DNA of 29,524 nt. Source: Blastocladiella britannica. Its lineage: Eukaryota > Blastocladiomycota > Blastocladiomycetes > Blastocladiales > Blastocladiaceae. The notes below the pieces were generated by a model that worked only from the letters and a program-made list of their open reading frames with translations, had not been told where the DNA came from and made no database searches. Where the stretch lies: assembly GCA_025349905.2 (NCBI GenBank), contig MU624667.1, positions 3,708 through 33,231 on the forward strand. The letters run 5' to 3'. The position numbers were made by a program, and so were the translations under genes. This document shows positions 1-10,693 of the stretch, piece after piece (the stretch's first letter is position 1; each line of letters starts with the position of its first letter).

Positions 1-10
1 CAAACGTCAA

Positions 11-40
11 CCTCGTTTTATTCACACATACCTCGTTTTA
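11..40. repeat. Pair of direct 10-bp repeats upstream of the first gene
   Basis: The 10-mer cctcgtttta occurs at 11-20 and again at 31-40, exactly 20 bp apart and 60-90 bp before the first ATG. Equal spacing of about two helical turns is what a paired regulator site could look like, but this is inference only. Confidence 0.3.
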
Positions 41-100
41 CATTACGGTAACGTAAAAAATTATATTTTCTCTTTCCCAATCAAAATCAAAATCAAAAAA

Positions 101-773
101 ATGAATCGTGCAACCTTCTCGACGGATCTCTTCACGGCCGCCCTCGGGCCCGATGCGGCCATTCACGCGTGCCAGCCGATCTTGGCTCTATACCACCCAC
201 CAGTACTGGCCACGACAACACCTGCGCTCTTTCTGGACAGCAACCACGCCGATGATCACGGCCATGGCCTTGAGTCGCATCCCGCTGGCCCACACTTGCT
301 GCCACTCTTGGCCGCGCTCTCTAGCTCCGAACGCGTGAATCCCGACTCTCCACCAGTTGCATGTGTGTTTTTCCGTTAACCCGACCACAAGACTGCAACT
401 CATTCCATATTTTTGGGGCAGCATTTCGGTATCCAACACCAGAAAGCGGCTCTGACGGCACCCTCTTTTGCGCAATCGGGTCTGGTTGGCAATGGTAATT
501 GATTTCGTTTTAATTAAATACCGCTGAATCTCATGAAAATATAAAAGCAGGATCCTCGGCGTCTCGCAGAACCGAAGGTGGTACCTGTGGACGGCAGAGA
601 CACCCATGGGCGCCGTGGTAGTATTGTGGCGAGGGGATCTTGGGCCGTGGCGAATGACGGGGAAAGCGGCGGCCCACGGGCTGAGCGCGTGCATGCTGAT
701 TCTGCAAGAGACGTGCGGCAGGAGTGGAGGCGAGTGGCCGTCGTTGTCGTCCTCGTCGTCTACGCCTTCATGA
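101..773 (+). CDS. Unrecognised 185-aa protein, three exons
   Basis: Proposed exons are 101..362, 422..494 and 551..773, with introns of 59 and 56 nt (gtgtgt...gggcag; gtaatt...aagcag). Joined, they stay open for 185 codons to a TGA at 771-773. The start has the same A-rich leader as the neighbouring genes (tcaaaaaaATG). Residues 1-87 are rich in Ala, Leu, Pro and His. The part spanning the two splices (FRYPTPESGSDG, then GSGWQWILGVSQNRRWYLW) looks like a folded Trp-rich core, and a Ser run ends the protein. I do not recognise a family. No signal peptide or membrane segment is evident. It ends 27 nt before the RNase H2C start. The first donor is uncertain: using GT at 365 instead gives a shorter ending (HFGIQHQKAAL...). 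A 231-codon open frame on the other strand looks like a shadow. Confidence 0.5.
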
Positions 774-800
774 AATCTCACACAAAAAAATAAAATCAAA

Positions 801-1368
801 ATGACTGTCAAACCGGACCTCGAGCTGTCGCTGCACACCAGCGCCGACACGCCGGCTTCTACAGTGCATCTTCTTCCATGCACGATCCATGCAACGCGTC
901 CCGCGCCTGTCGCGTCCTATTTCGTCCCACAGGCTGGCGCCGAGCTGGGAACCCTGGAGGCGACGTTGCGTGGCCGTAAACTGGTTGGCATCCGCCCAGA
1001 CCTTTACAGCTATGGGGCGGTCATTGTCGAGGCCCGCCGTGACAACAATGATGATGAGGAAGCGAACGAGCTGGCGACTGGTCGCGGCCCCATTCGAATC
1101 GCGACCGTGGCCAAGATCGACGACCTGGTGGTGTGGGACCACGATCAGGTTCCGTCCGTGCACACTGATGACAATTTCAATCTGCTGCGCGCGCTCGAAT
1201 ACGCGTGGCTCGCGTCGGCGGTTCGTTAATTCAATGCTTTTATGTTGATTGAGACTTGACCTTTTTTTTCGATAGATCCACGCACCTCTGGAACCACCAC
1301 CAGCAGGAGCAGCAACCTCGACAGCACCATCAGCGACGGCAGTGCCCGCAGCCGAGAACGGCGAGTGA
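801..1368 (+). CDS. RNASEH2C: Ribonuclease H2 subunit C (non-catalytic)
   Basis: RNase H2C is a structural subunit of the heterotrimeric nuclear enzyme that cuts RNA/DNA hybrids and removes single ribonucleotides from DNA. Exons are 801..1220 and 1276..1368 (55-nt intron, gttcgt...gatag), giving 170 aa. The family hallmark VHLLPC followed by a ...PAPVASYF segment is at residues 23-41. A RGRKLVG/Y..YGAVI strand segment and a WDHDQVPS element follow. The splice restores the typical helix ending ALEYAWLASA-IHAPLEP; reading through instead would stop at once (VR*). The C-terminal tail is Ala/Pro-rich and probably disordered. The length fits the family (about 110-165 aa core plus extensions). The gene sits 27 nt after one gene and 35 nt before the next on the same strand. 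Confidence 0.88.
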
Positions 1369-1403
1369 TCGATCTCTTTCAGCAAATACAAATACAAAAA
1401 AAA

Positions 1404-4101
1404 ATGTTTCTCCACACTTCGCGAATGCGGCCCACATTGGCGGTATCTAGGCTCTGGACTGCAGGGCAACCGACAAATGTCGCTATGACAATGTTGCGCG
1501 TCCGCACCCTCGCATCAGAGCCGCCATTGTCGCCTGGCTATCCACCTGGACCCGCCACCAGCATTACCGCGGCAGGGACCGGCGGCCGAAAGCGCTTTGT
1601 GGCAGCCTCCGTAGTGCCCATGCCGCTTTTCGACCGCGCATCTGCCCAAGAGCAGCTATCACCACCACCGCCGCTGCCAATTCGTGCCGTTTCGATACCG
1701 CCACAGCCTGAAGTTGCTGAATCATCGACTCCATTAAAATCAACGGAACCGAGCTGGCGCGACGAGCCGGCCGCAGTGCGGTACCGAACACAGGCTCAAG
1801 TACTAGTGGACGCCATTGCCGAGCCTCTTGCGCACCTGTCTGTTCCGGCCGCCCGACGCCTGTGGGTCATGTACGAAGGCGACGTGTTTACCGATACCGC
1901 AGACCATCCACCGACTCGCCTCGCAGCGAAATTACGCGCCGAAGGGGGAGCTGTCTTTGACATTGACGCATACAGCCTTCTTGGATGGATCGCTTCCGTC
2001 CTGGGCCGTCAAGGTACGTCGTGATTTTCATTTTTCGAATAATCGACTTGGTGCACTGACCAACATGATAAAAAGACCCGGCAATCGCGTCCGTCATGGC
2101 TGAGCTCGCGTTTCCGGGCATGGCCGAGCCCGGCATGGACCCCACAGTGGACCCGATGCTTCCGTGGACCATCCCCGCGACCACGTCGCTCATCACATCC
2201 ATCTTGCCCATCAAGGAGGCTGCTCGCGAGAGGATGCAATACCGCCTGGCAGAGTCGCGGCGGCAAGAGGCGCTAGCACGTGTGGCCCAAGTTCGATCGC
2301 TCGTCGAGGATGCCGTCACTCATTGGGCCGGCAGCGCGCCGCCCAACAGCGTCCTGGTTGTCCGCAACGCCGGCGTGTTTGGAAACGGGCTGGCGGCGAT
2401 GGCTTTGTGGAGCATCTGGGACTTGGCGGTCACAAAGTCACACTCGGGCGTGGTCATTTACGGCGTCACGTCCCATTCGAGCATGGATGCCGATGTGTTC
2501 CTTGCGCGCATGAGCGAGGAAGCGCAAGGGTCCGACGACGGGTACTGGAATGGCGACGAGGCCGGCGGCGGAGACGTTGCGCCTGCCAAGGCGCTGCTGT
2601 GGCACGAGGACCCGTCGATCGCAACGCGCATTGTGATCCCCGACTTGGAGCGCCACGAACTCAAGCAACGGCCGGCACCCATGGACTCGGTCGATTTCGC
2701 GCTGCAACGCTGTTTCGGCCTTGTCCCTGGCCTCGTCACCGCCTGCCTCCCTGCCGACATAACCACCAGTGACCAAGTCGCGCCGGTCGTGACGGAGGTG
2801 TTTGCGCAGCTGGGAGGCAATGCGACGGTCGTGACGCGGACATCCAGCAACGTGATGGCGCTCTCCCTCTTGATTGCCGGCTCCATCAAGGCCCACGCTG
2901 CGAGCAACGTCAGCGGAGGCAAGGCATCGCTGGCGGCAAAAGTTATGGCCATCGTGGACAGCCTCTACACGGGCAGCCTGGGGTACACTGTGCGGGCCAT
3001 CCAGGATGCGACCTCAATTGGCTCCTCAACTTCAACAGATGTGACTGCAAGCGGAGCCGGAGATGCAACAACTACCGCCGGCGCATCTACAGCACCCGCC
3101 GCCGCCCCTCTCCCCCTCAAGATCGAGGGTAACGCGTCCAACCGCTTCAACTTTGTGACGCCCGGCGAGCTGACGACGACTCTGGACGATGTGATTGGCC
3201 ACGACAAGGCCAAGCGCGCGCTCGAGTCGCTGATTGTGCTGCCCATGCGACACAAGGGCCAGTTTTCGAAGGGTGTGCTGGCGCAGGCTGCATCGACCGG
3301 CGTGCTTCTGTACGGCCCGCCCGGCACGGGAAAGACCATGCTTGCGCGTGCGGTAGCCAAGTCTGCCGGCGCGCGGTTTGTGGCCGTGACCCCGAGCGAC
3401 CTCGCCAATAAATTTGCTGGCGAGTCCGAAAAATTTGTCCGGGACCTGTTCGCGGTTGCGCGCTTGAACACGCCATGCGTCATTTTCCTGGACGAGGCTG
3501 ATTCGTTGTTCCGGAAGCGCGACTATGACCTAAACGGGTACCGTCGCGACGTGCTCAATGAGGTACAAGCTTCTTATTTTTGTTCTTGATATTTATTACT
3601 CACCTTAAAACAATACTCCAGTTCTTCCTTCAATGGGATGGCCTCAAGTCGTCGGCGGACGTGATCTTGCTCGGAACAACCAACCACGTCCACAGCATTG
3701 ACGATGCAGCGATCCGGCGGTTTTCGCGCCGCGTCCTGGTCGATCTCCCAGCACCCGCCGAGCAGCGCGCAATTCTAGCGCGTCTCCTCAGGGACGAGGC
3801 GCTCGAAGACCCCGCGCTGCTGGACGAATTTTTGATCCCCGCCGTGGCGCAATTCTCCGGCTCGGATCTCAAGAACCTGTGCGTTGCGGCCGCAACCATT
3901 GCTGTCCGCGAAATGGGGGCCAGTCAAGGAACCGCCGAGCGGGTGCTGGTGCGCCGCCACTTTGAGGAGGCGCTCAAGGAAGTGCGCCCCAGCGTCTTTG
4001 CCGACGCGGACTCGGTTATGCGGCTCCGCGAATTTGCCAGAGCATCGGAGCAAGTGGCACCAGGAGTGGCCAGGTTCGGATTTGAGGCCGGGCTTGAGTA
4101 A
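1404..4101 (+). CDS. Mitochondrial-type AAA+ ATPase (Msp1/ATAD1-spastin-like fungal family)
   Basis: Exons 1404..2013, 2076..3562 and 3622..4101 encode 858 aa; introns are 62 and 59 nt. The start at 1404 (aaaaaaaaATG) gives an Arg/Ser/Ala-rich N terminus (MFLHTSRMRPTLAVSRLW) typical of a mitochondrial presequence. An in-frame ATG at 1365 lies inside the previous gene and is less likely. The C-terminal AAA module has Walker A GPPGTGKT (about 617-624), Walker B VIFLDEAD (about 672-679), the pore-side motif KFAGESEKFVRDLF, and DDAAIRRFSRRVLVDLP carrying the arginine-finger region. The FFLQWDGL segment across the last splice is typical of the meiotic-clade AAA group. The N-terminal ~550 residues hold a conserved-looking VVIYGVTSHS segment and a Thr/Ala linker before the AAA fold. 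Such long proteins occur in filamentous fungi as putative mitochondrial AAA ATPases. The substrate is unknown; by family, membrane-protein extraction or remodelling is likely. A probable poly(A) signal AATAAA is at 4120-4125. Confidence 0.92.
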
Positions 4102-4405
4102 ATTTTAGGATCGCATTAAAATAAATGGCACCTGATTGTTTTTCGGATAATTTCGAAGTAACCGTTGGCTTGCCGCATCGCTTGTTAGCGGCCCGCCGCT
4201 GCTCACTTTTTTTTTTAATCCGCCAGAAATAGCAACATGCGTGCATATTTTTTCCTGTCATGGGTTCGCTTTCTAGATTGGTGAGCAGGCACAGGGTGCT
4301 CGTGCGGATTTTTCTTCATTTTTTCCTCCTCTCGACCTCAAATACTGGCTGGTTCCCCCACCACTGCTTGATCGAACAACAGTAACAACAACTTTTCAAA
4401 AAAAA
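4102..4405. other. Intergenic spacer (304 nt)
   Basis: It lies between two same-strand genes. It holds the AATAAA at 4120-4125, several T-runs, and just before 4406 an A-rich leader (ttttcaaaaaaaa) that fits the local start context. No ORF or RNA gene is visible. Confidence 0.6.
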
Positions 4406-6120
4406 ATGCAATTCAATACACGATCCCTCTTTGCTGTCAAGTCGGTGGAGACCCTCCAGTCTGAGGCAAGCAACTCGGCCATGAAGCGGTCCCTTGGCGC
4501 ACTCGACCTTCTCCTCCTTGGCATTGGTGACATTATTGGAACGTACGTAAATTGAATCCCTCCCAAATTTCCTTGTTTGGATCCAGTGAGACTCACCACA
4601 TAAAACAAAGTGGCATCTTTGTGATTACGGGCAACGTCGCAGCAACCATGGCTGGTCCAGCGGTGGCACTGTCGTTTGTGCTCGCCGGCATTGCGTGCGC
4701 ATTTGCCGGACTTTGCTATGCTGAGCTGGCCAGTATGCTCCCCGTGAGCGGCTCGGCCTACGTCTACGTATACGCATCCAGCGGCGAGCTGCTGGGCTGG
4801 ATCGTCGGCTTCAACTTGATTCTCGAGTACCTGCTCGGTTCGGCGCTCGCGGCCCAGGGCTTTTCCGCGTACCTTGCCAAGCTGCTCAAGACGTTCCACG
4901 TGGTGATGCCCCATGCGTGGACCTCGACGCCCTTCACGTGGAGCAGCGACGCCGGGTTCCAGCTGGCGCAGGACACCTACATCAACTTGCCGGCGCTGCT
5001 GATTGTGATCTTCGTTTCGCTGGTGCTGACGTTTGGCGCCAAGGAGACGGCCATGTTCAACCACTTTTTCGCGTCCATCAAGATCGTGGTCATTGTCCTG
5101 TTCTTGTTTGCCACGTTTGGCCAAGTCGATACGGCGCGCTGGACGCCGTTCATCCCGGGACCGTCGCACGGCCACGAGTACGGGATCATGGGCGTCCTTG
5201 AAGCGAGTAGCATGGTGTTTATTGCCTTTATTGGGTAAGTTTTTTTTTCATTTTTTTTGTTTTGTTGCTGACTTTATTGCCATTGAACTTTAGGTTTGAT
5301 GCCGTGTCGAGTGCAGCTCAGGAAGTGAAGCGTCCGTCGCGTGATCTCCCGATTGGCATTCTCGGATCGCTCGTGATCTGCACCATCCTGTACTGCTTGG
5401 TGTGCATGAACCTGACGGGCATTGCCGACTACTGGACGTTGACCTCTGGCGCGCCGCTTGCCGATGCCGTTCTCAGCGTCGGCATGAACTGGCTTGCGGT
5501 GTGCGTTTCGGTTGGCGCTGTGGTATGTCCACTGTTCTTTCTTTTGAGACTGCGCATGAGAACTGACAACAGCAACAAATAAACAGGCCGGACTGACCAG
5601 CGTGATTACCGTGAGCTTGATGGCGCTGCCCCGCATTTTCTACACGATTGCCCGCGACGGCCTGATCCCGCCCGCGTTTGCCAAGCTGCACCCAAAGTAC
5701 CGCACGCCGTACGTGGCCATCTGGGTCAACTGTGTCGTGTGCGGCTCGATTGCCGCATTTGTCCCGATCGAAGTGATTGCGCACATGACGTCAGCCGGCA
5801 CGCTGCTGGCATTTGCGATGGTGTCGGCGTCGGTGGGCGTGCTGCGGATCAAGCGGCCCGACGTGGAGCGCAAGTTCAAGGTCGCGGGCGGTCCCTACCT
5901 GGTGCCGGTGCTCGGGACCGTGATCTGCCTGGCCATGATTGGCCTTTCGGGACTCACCAACATGATCCGGCTGGTGATCTGGGTGCTCCTTGGCGTGGTG
6001 ATTTACATGGCGTACGGCCGCACGCACTCGCTCGTCAACAACCCGGAGCGCGTGCTGGATCTGCCCGAGTGGGAAAAGGAGGAAAAGTCCGAGGTCAAGA
6101 TGGCCCAGCTCAGCGCATAA
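4406..6120 (+). CDS. APC-superfamily cationic amino-acid transporter (CAT/SLC7-like)
   Basis: This is a multi-pass membrane permease predicted to move amino acids, probably cationic ones, across the plasma or vacuolar membrane. Exons 4406..4542, 4611..5234, 5294..5522 and 5587..6120 encode 507 aa; introns are 68, 59 and 64 nt. TM1 carries the substrate-binding glycine motif as GIGDIIGTGIFVITG, restored across the first splice. LCYAELASMLPVSGSAYVY (TM2-3) and FIGFDAVSSAAQEVKRPSRD (TM6 and the loop after it, restored across the second splice) are characteristic of CAT transporters. MALPRIFYTIARDGLIPP is the usual TM8-9 loop. About 12 hydrophobic segments are visible, followed by a short charged C-terminal tail. 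The length is a little below animal CATs (about 620 aa). The substrate cannot be fixed from sequence alone. Confidence 0.94.
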
Positions 6121-6516
6121 TTGCATTCTATTTCCTGTTTACTTTTTTTTTTTTTCGGCACCCAGGTTTGGGAGTTTATTCAGGGTGTGGCGCGGGTCTT
6201 GCCCATATGCGCCACTGTTGCTGCGGGAGGTTCGAGTACGAGGACGAGCCGAGGACGAGCCAAGAACGAGAAAGTACAGACTTGATGTACTCCTGGTCAA
6301 TACGCTCGCGCCCACAAAGTCGTTCATATGATGGGTCCACTCTTTGAATTGCGTGAGGTTTGGTGTTGCCACATCTCTTCCATCGACATCTTTGCATATA
6401 TAGCGACCCAGTTACCATATTATTACTACGACTTCTCGTTTGACTTCACAAGCCGGAGTACCATACACCAATACACCCCGTACATCCATACACACACGTT
6501 AGAAAAACAGTGTCTA
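6121..6516. other. Intergenic region with candidate TATA element
   Basis: This 396-nt spacer lies between the transporter and the RhoGAP gene. It begins with a T-rich 3' tail, has a short internal repeat (cgaggacgagc twice near 6240-6260), and carries TATATA at 6397-6402, about 115 nt before the RhoGAP ATG. No coding frame is convincing. The open frame from 6328 belongs to exon 1 of the next gene only from 6517 onward. Confidence 0.45.
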
Positions 6517-9500
6517 ATGGCCGCCATGGACGCCGAGACACTCAAGGAGCAGAACGACCAGCTCTGGCGCCTGGTATGTGTATTTCTTGGACTCAAGTCA
6601 AAGACTCAACTGACTGTATAAACACAAACAAGGTCGAGCGCCAACGCGCCGTCATCTTCCAGCTGCGCGAGGAGCTTGACCGCCTCCTCCATGAGCAACA
6701 ACACGAGCAGCACGCTTCGCCGGCTGAATCTGCGGCCGCCGACCATGTCGTCGCCACACCGCCTGCGACACCCCAGTCCAAGTCGTCCGGCCAGGACAAG
6801 CAGCAACATCTGCTGCTGGCGTCCACTCCGTCCGGGTCATCCATGTCCATGGGCTTTACGCCTTCTTCGGCTCTTTCGAGTCCCGTGCAGACCCCCTCGC
6901 CTCTGGCTGCTCCTCCTTCAGCAACCGTGGCGGCGACGGCAACGGCCGCGTCTTCGTCCCCCCAGACGCAGCCCCTGCTGCAGCAGCAGCAGCCTCCACA
7001 GCGGGCGCCGCAAACGACGCCCCCAACCCAGTCGCAGCTCTCGCGTCTGCGGTCGTCGCTGCACCTGCTCTCGCTGCCCGTGGTTGGCACGTTTGTGCAG
7101 CCCAACTCCAAGGGCAAGGAAACCCTGTTCTTTGTGGTTGGCGTGCGCGTGGCCGACAACACGCCGTCGGCTCCGGGCAGCACCACCACCGCGTCATCGG
7201 TGCCCAGTGAGCTGTGGTGGATCTCCAAGGCGTACTCGGACCTGTTGGCGGTGGAGACCAAGGCCCGCGCCGCCCACAAGCAGTACCCGCACCTGTCGTC
7301 GCTGCAGCGCCTGCCCGACAAGTCCCTGTTTTCGGTCTCGCGCGAGGCGAACGCGGCCCCCGCGGCGGTCGCGCAGCGCGCCGATGCCCGCCGGTACGCG
7401 GTCGAGGCGTTCCTGGCCCAGATTGTCGAGGTGGTGTGCGAGCACCCGTTCGGGCCCCTCACCAACACGCTCGTCGAGTTTGTGTCTGCCGACTTGCACG
7501 ACCCGACCACGTCGGTGTTTTCCGCTGATGCGGCGCCGCTCCTCACCACCCCGACCACGGAGCTGTCGGCGGCCCCTCCGCTTGGCCCCGCACCCGAGCG
7601 CCGTCCCGGAAACCTCTTTGGCCAGGACGGCGGGTTTGCGCGCTTGTTCAAAAAGTCGTCCACCAACCCCGTTAACGGACGCACCGGCCAATCGGCGACG
7701 TTGTCGGCGACCACAAACGCTCCCAACCGTGGACCGCCCAAGCCGGTCTTTGGCGTGCCCCTCGAGCAGGCGATTGCAACATCGCGCATTCGCGAGGGCA
7801 CCGAGCTGCCAGCGGTCGTGTACCGGTGCATCGAGTACCTGGACGCGCAGGACGCCAGCCATGAGGAGGGCATTTACCGCCTCAGCGGCTCCACCAAGGT
7901 GATTGGATGGGTCAAGGAGCAGTTCAACGCCAACCACGATTTTGACATTGTCAACTGCGGCGAGTACATTGATGTGCACGCGGTCGCTGGCGTGCTCAAG
8001 CTCTTTTTCCGCGAGCTGCCTGGGTCCATCCTCACCGACCACTTTAACCCGTACTTTGCATCGCTGCAGGAGATCCCGTCGGTCCCTGAGCGCATCCGCG
8101 AGCTGCGCATCTTGGTGGAAATGCTGCCCATTGCCAACTACACGGTCCTGCGCGCGCTCATTGCGCACCTGGCGTCGATCGTCTCGCAGGCCGCATCCAA
8201 CAAGATGACGGTACGCAACATTGGCATCGTGTTTGCCCCGACGCTTGGGATTCCCGCCGGTATCTTTTCGCTCATGCTCATGGAGTTTGAGGCCGTCTTT
8301 GACGTACATGGCACTGCTGCCGCCGCGGATGCTGCTGCTGCTGCTGCCGCCGCCGCCGCCGTCGCTGAACGTGAAGAGCGTGACGCTGCTGCCGCTGCGC
8401 GGCAAGCGGCCGATGACCGTCAGCTCCACTGCGACATTGATGACGATGAAGGCAATGGTGACCACCCGCACTACGGCGCAGGCAGCGAGCGGCCCACATC
8501 GTCGGACGACCTCGTGGGCGACATTGTCGGCGGATACGGCGATGACAATGACGACGAGGACGAGGACGACGTGCGCGAGCGCAGCGGCGACTACAACGAT
8601 GATGATAGCGCCAGCGATGACATCGCTCTTCGCAAGCCCAACGCGGCGCTCCACCGCAGCGAAGCCGCCATGTCGGCCTCTCCGCGCATTTCCGTTGCCA
8701 TTGACGACTCGAGCGAGCTCGGAGACATGGTGGCCGAGATGACGCTGTCGGCGGCGGCGTCCCACCCGGGTTCGCGCACTGCGGCCGGAACAGCCGCAGC
8801 AGGTGGCGCTCGCCGGTCTCGCAACTCACTCATGTATGCAGCTACGGCGCCGGCGGCGTTGCTGCAGCTCGAGCGGTCCATCACGCCCATGACGGCCGAT
8901 GTGGCCGAGTCGGGCGCGGTGGCCATGGCGGTAGAGGCCGACCCCCTCGTGGCGTCGGCGCACGCGGACGCCGAGTACGCGCGGGTTGCGCGGGCCCAGA
9001 ACCGCGTTTCGCACGGGTACTTCGGCATGTACGAGCCCGAGGCCCTGAGCTACATGCAGTTTGTCGAGACGTCCGGGCTCGACCGCGTCGCCACCCCGGT
9101 CATGACCGCGGGCATTCGCGCCGCCAATGCCGCCGCCGCCACGGGTGGAAGCTTGCCGCGCCAAGTCATGTTTGCTGACGGCACCCTCGACGGCATTCCG
9201 GCGCGCTCGCACTTGGGCTCGCTGTCGCGCAACCGGTCCGACTCGTCAGCGTCCAACTCGCCCGGGTCTGGGTTTCTGCACCGCTCTGGGTCCACTGCGT
9301 CGGATGCCACCGAGCGCGCCATGATGGGCGGGCCGGCCACGAGCATGGCACCCGTGCGGGGCACGTCCTCGCGCGCCACCAAGCGCGAGTCGCTGTACAT
9401 GGCCGGCAGTGCGCCGGCGCCGGTCTCGACGGCAGGCTTGCCGTCCAGCGCCACTGCCATTGGATCCCTCACGGCCGCGTCTATGATGGCCGCGTACGGC

Positions 9501-9854
9501 TCGTCGCCGACGGTGTCGTCGTCGGTCGGCGTGCTTGGCGCTGGCAGCCCGATTTCCACCCCGACCGGGTCGCCCATGGGAGCCGTGTCGCCGCTGGCGG
9601 TGGCGATGGCGACGGTCGGCGGAGCCGCACTGCCGGCGGGTGCTGCCTCGTTGTCATCGCGCGCCGTGTACACGGCCGAGCAGAACCTGCAGGCCCTCCT
9701 TCGCACCGACAAGGACAGTCTCTCGCGCGAGCTGGCCAACATGGACCCGCAGCAACTGGCTCAATTGCAGGCACTGTTGCGGGAGCGGTCGGCGGCTCAG
9801 ACGACGTCGAGCCAAGCCGGAGTGTCGTCGAGCCGGCCTGCCGCTGGTTACTAG
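6517..9854 (+). CDS. Rho GTPase-activating protein with coiled coil and PX domain
   Basis: It is predicted to switch off Rho/Cdc42-type GTPases at phosphoinositide-containing membranes. Exons 6517..6573 and 6633..9854 give 1092 aa (59-nt intron gtatgt...acaag). Residues 1-45 form a heptad-like coiled coil (LKEQNDQLWRLVERQRAVIF) that spans the splice. A Ser/Thr/Pro/Gln-rich linker follows, then a PX-like domain at about 160-306 (LHLLSLPVVGTFVQ; WWISKAYSDLLAVE; LQRLPDKSLF). The RhoGAP domain runs about 392-577, starting FGVPLEQAI, with the arginine finger in GIYRLSGS (about R435) and later VLKLFFRELPGSIL and NIGIVFAPTL. Next come a poly-Ala run, an Asp/Glu-rich stretch, a long disordered Ser/Ala tail, and a terminal helix rich in Leu/Gln (about 1034-1075). 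The order resembles yeast Bem3 without an evident PH domain. ATG 6526 is an alternative start in the same frame. Confidence 0.94.
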
Positions 9855-9900
9855 AATTTTAATATTATTTTTCCTTTCTTTTCCCATCACCAATAACAAA

Positions 9901-10637
9901 ATGGCAGAGGTACTCTTGTTGGGGACACTGCACGGCGCACATATTCGCGATCAATCGCTCTTGGGCCAGCAGTCGGGCTTGGCATGTCGGTTCACATTTC
10001 TGTGCGGCCAATCGTGGACAGCAGTCGAAGGTGATCTGACCAGCCAGACTCAGGTTGATTTACCTGCTGTATGATTCCCCAATTCCCCTTGTATTGGTAT
10101 TATGATACATTTTAACTGGATATACAACGCAGGACGGCGAATGGGTCGTGTGGTCGCATCCCCTTGGTTCGCAGCGTCTCTATTGTGTACTTTCCAGGGA
10201 TGCGCATTTTACCAATTGATCAATCAAATAAACAGATCTGCACTTGACCACCCGGTCACTGCGCGGCTGGCCCAAGTTTGCCGTCGAGGTGCTCCGCCAA
10301 GACCGGTTTGGGCGGTACCAGCTTGTCGGGTATGGAATCACGTCGATCCCCATGGCAGCCGGAACCCACCAGCTTGACGTTCCCATCTGGCGACCTCGTG
10401 GCACCTGGCTGGATACTCTTCGATGTATGCACTATTGACTGCTTTAACGGCTATTTCTCACACTCATCCATGAAAAAAGCCCATTTTCTCGGGATCACAC
10501 CGGCCCTCAAATCGCTGGATCTGTTGCGGAGTGCAGGCGATCGGTACCTCTTGACCACCACCTCGGTCGCATGCAGTGTCATGGCCGAACTGACCGTGAT
10601 CGAGCGAGGGGCAACGATCCATGGCATGACAACTTGA
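9901..10637 (+). CDS. B9D2: B9 domain-containing protein 2, ciliary transition-zone protein
   Basis: B9D2 belongs to the MKS/B9 module at the base of cilia and flagella, where it forms the transition-zone gate with B9D1 and MKS1. Four exons, 9901..10068, 10133..10166, 10236..10424 and 10480..10637, encode 182 aa (human about 175); introns are 64, 69 and 55 nt. The protein begins MAEVLLLGTLHGA. It keeps TSQTQVDLPA then DGEWVVWSHPLDLHLTTRS across three exons, LRGWPKFAVEVLRQDRFGRY, GTHQLDVPIWRPRGTW, and a final AGDRYLLTT strand. Each splice restores the family pattern, so the model is well supported. The start is only 46 nt after the RhoGAP stop, and the stop is 56 nt from the stop of the convergent HMG gene. 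Its presence implies that the organism builds a flagellum. Confidence 0.95.
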
Positions 10638-10693
10638 CAAGACGTTTGAGAAATACATAGACATTATATTGAGGGGAGGAAAGACATGGACAA

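Noticed and set aside
188..883. 231-codon minus-strand open frame over the first gene
   Set aside because: It runs through AT-rich intron-like sequence and encodes no sensible fold, while the plus-strand spliced frame reads as a coherent protein.
4396..5175. 259-codon minus-strand frame opposite the amino-acid transporter
   Set aside because: Highly charged, Arg/His-rich shadow of membrane-protein codons; no family features.
6510..6632. Start of the RhoGAP protein at 6510 by simple read-through
   Set aside because: It uses a different frame from ATG 6517 and would read through the intron 6574-6632. The spliced start gives a clean coiled coil, and no ATG lies between 6510 and the exon in that frame with a good context.
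7194..8765. 523-codon minus-strand frame opposite the RhoGAP gene
   Set aside because: It is a shadow of GC-rich third positions; the plus strand carries unmistakable PX and RhoGAP motifs.
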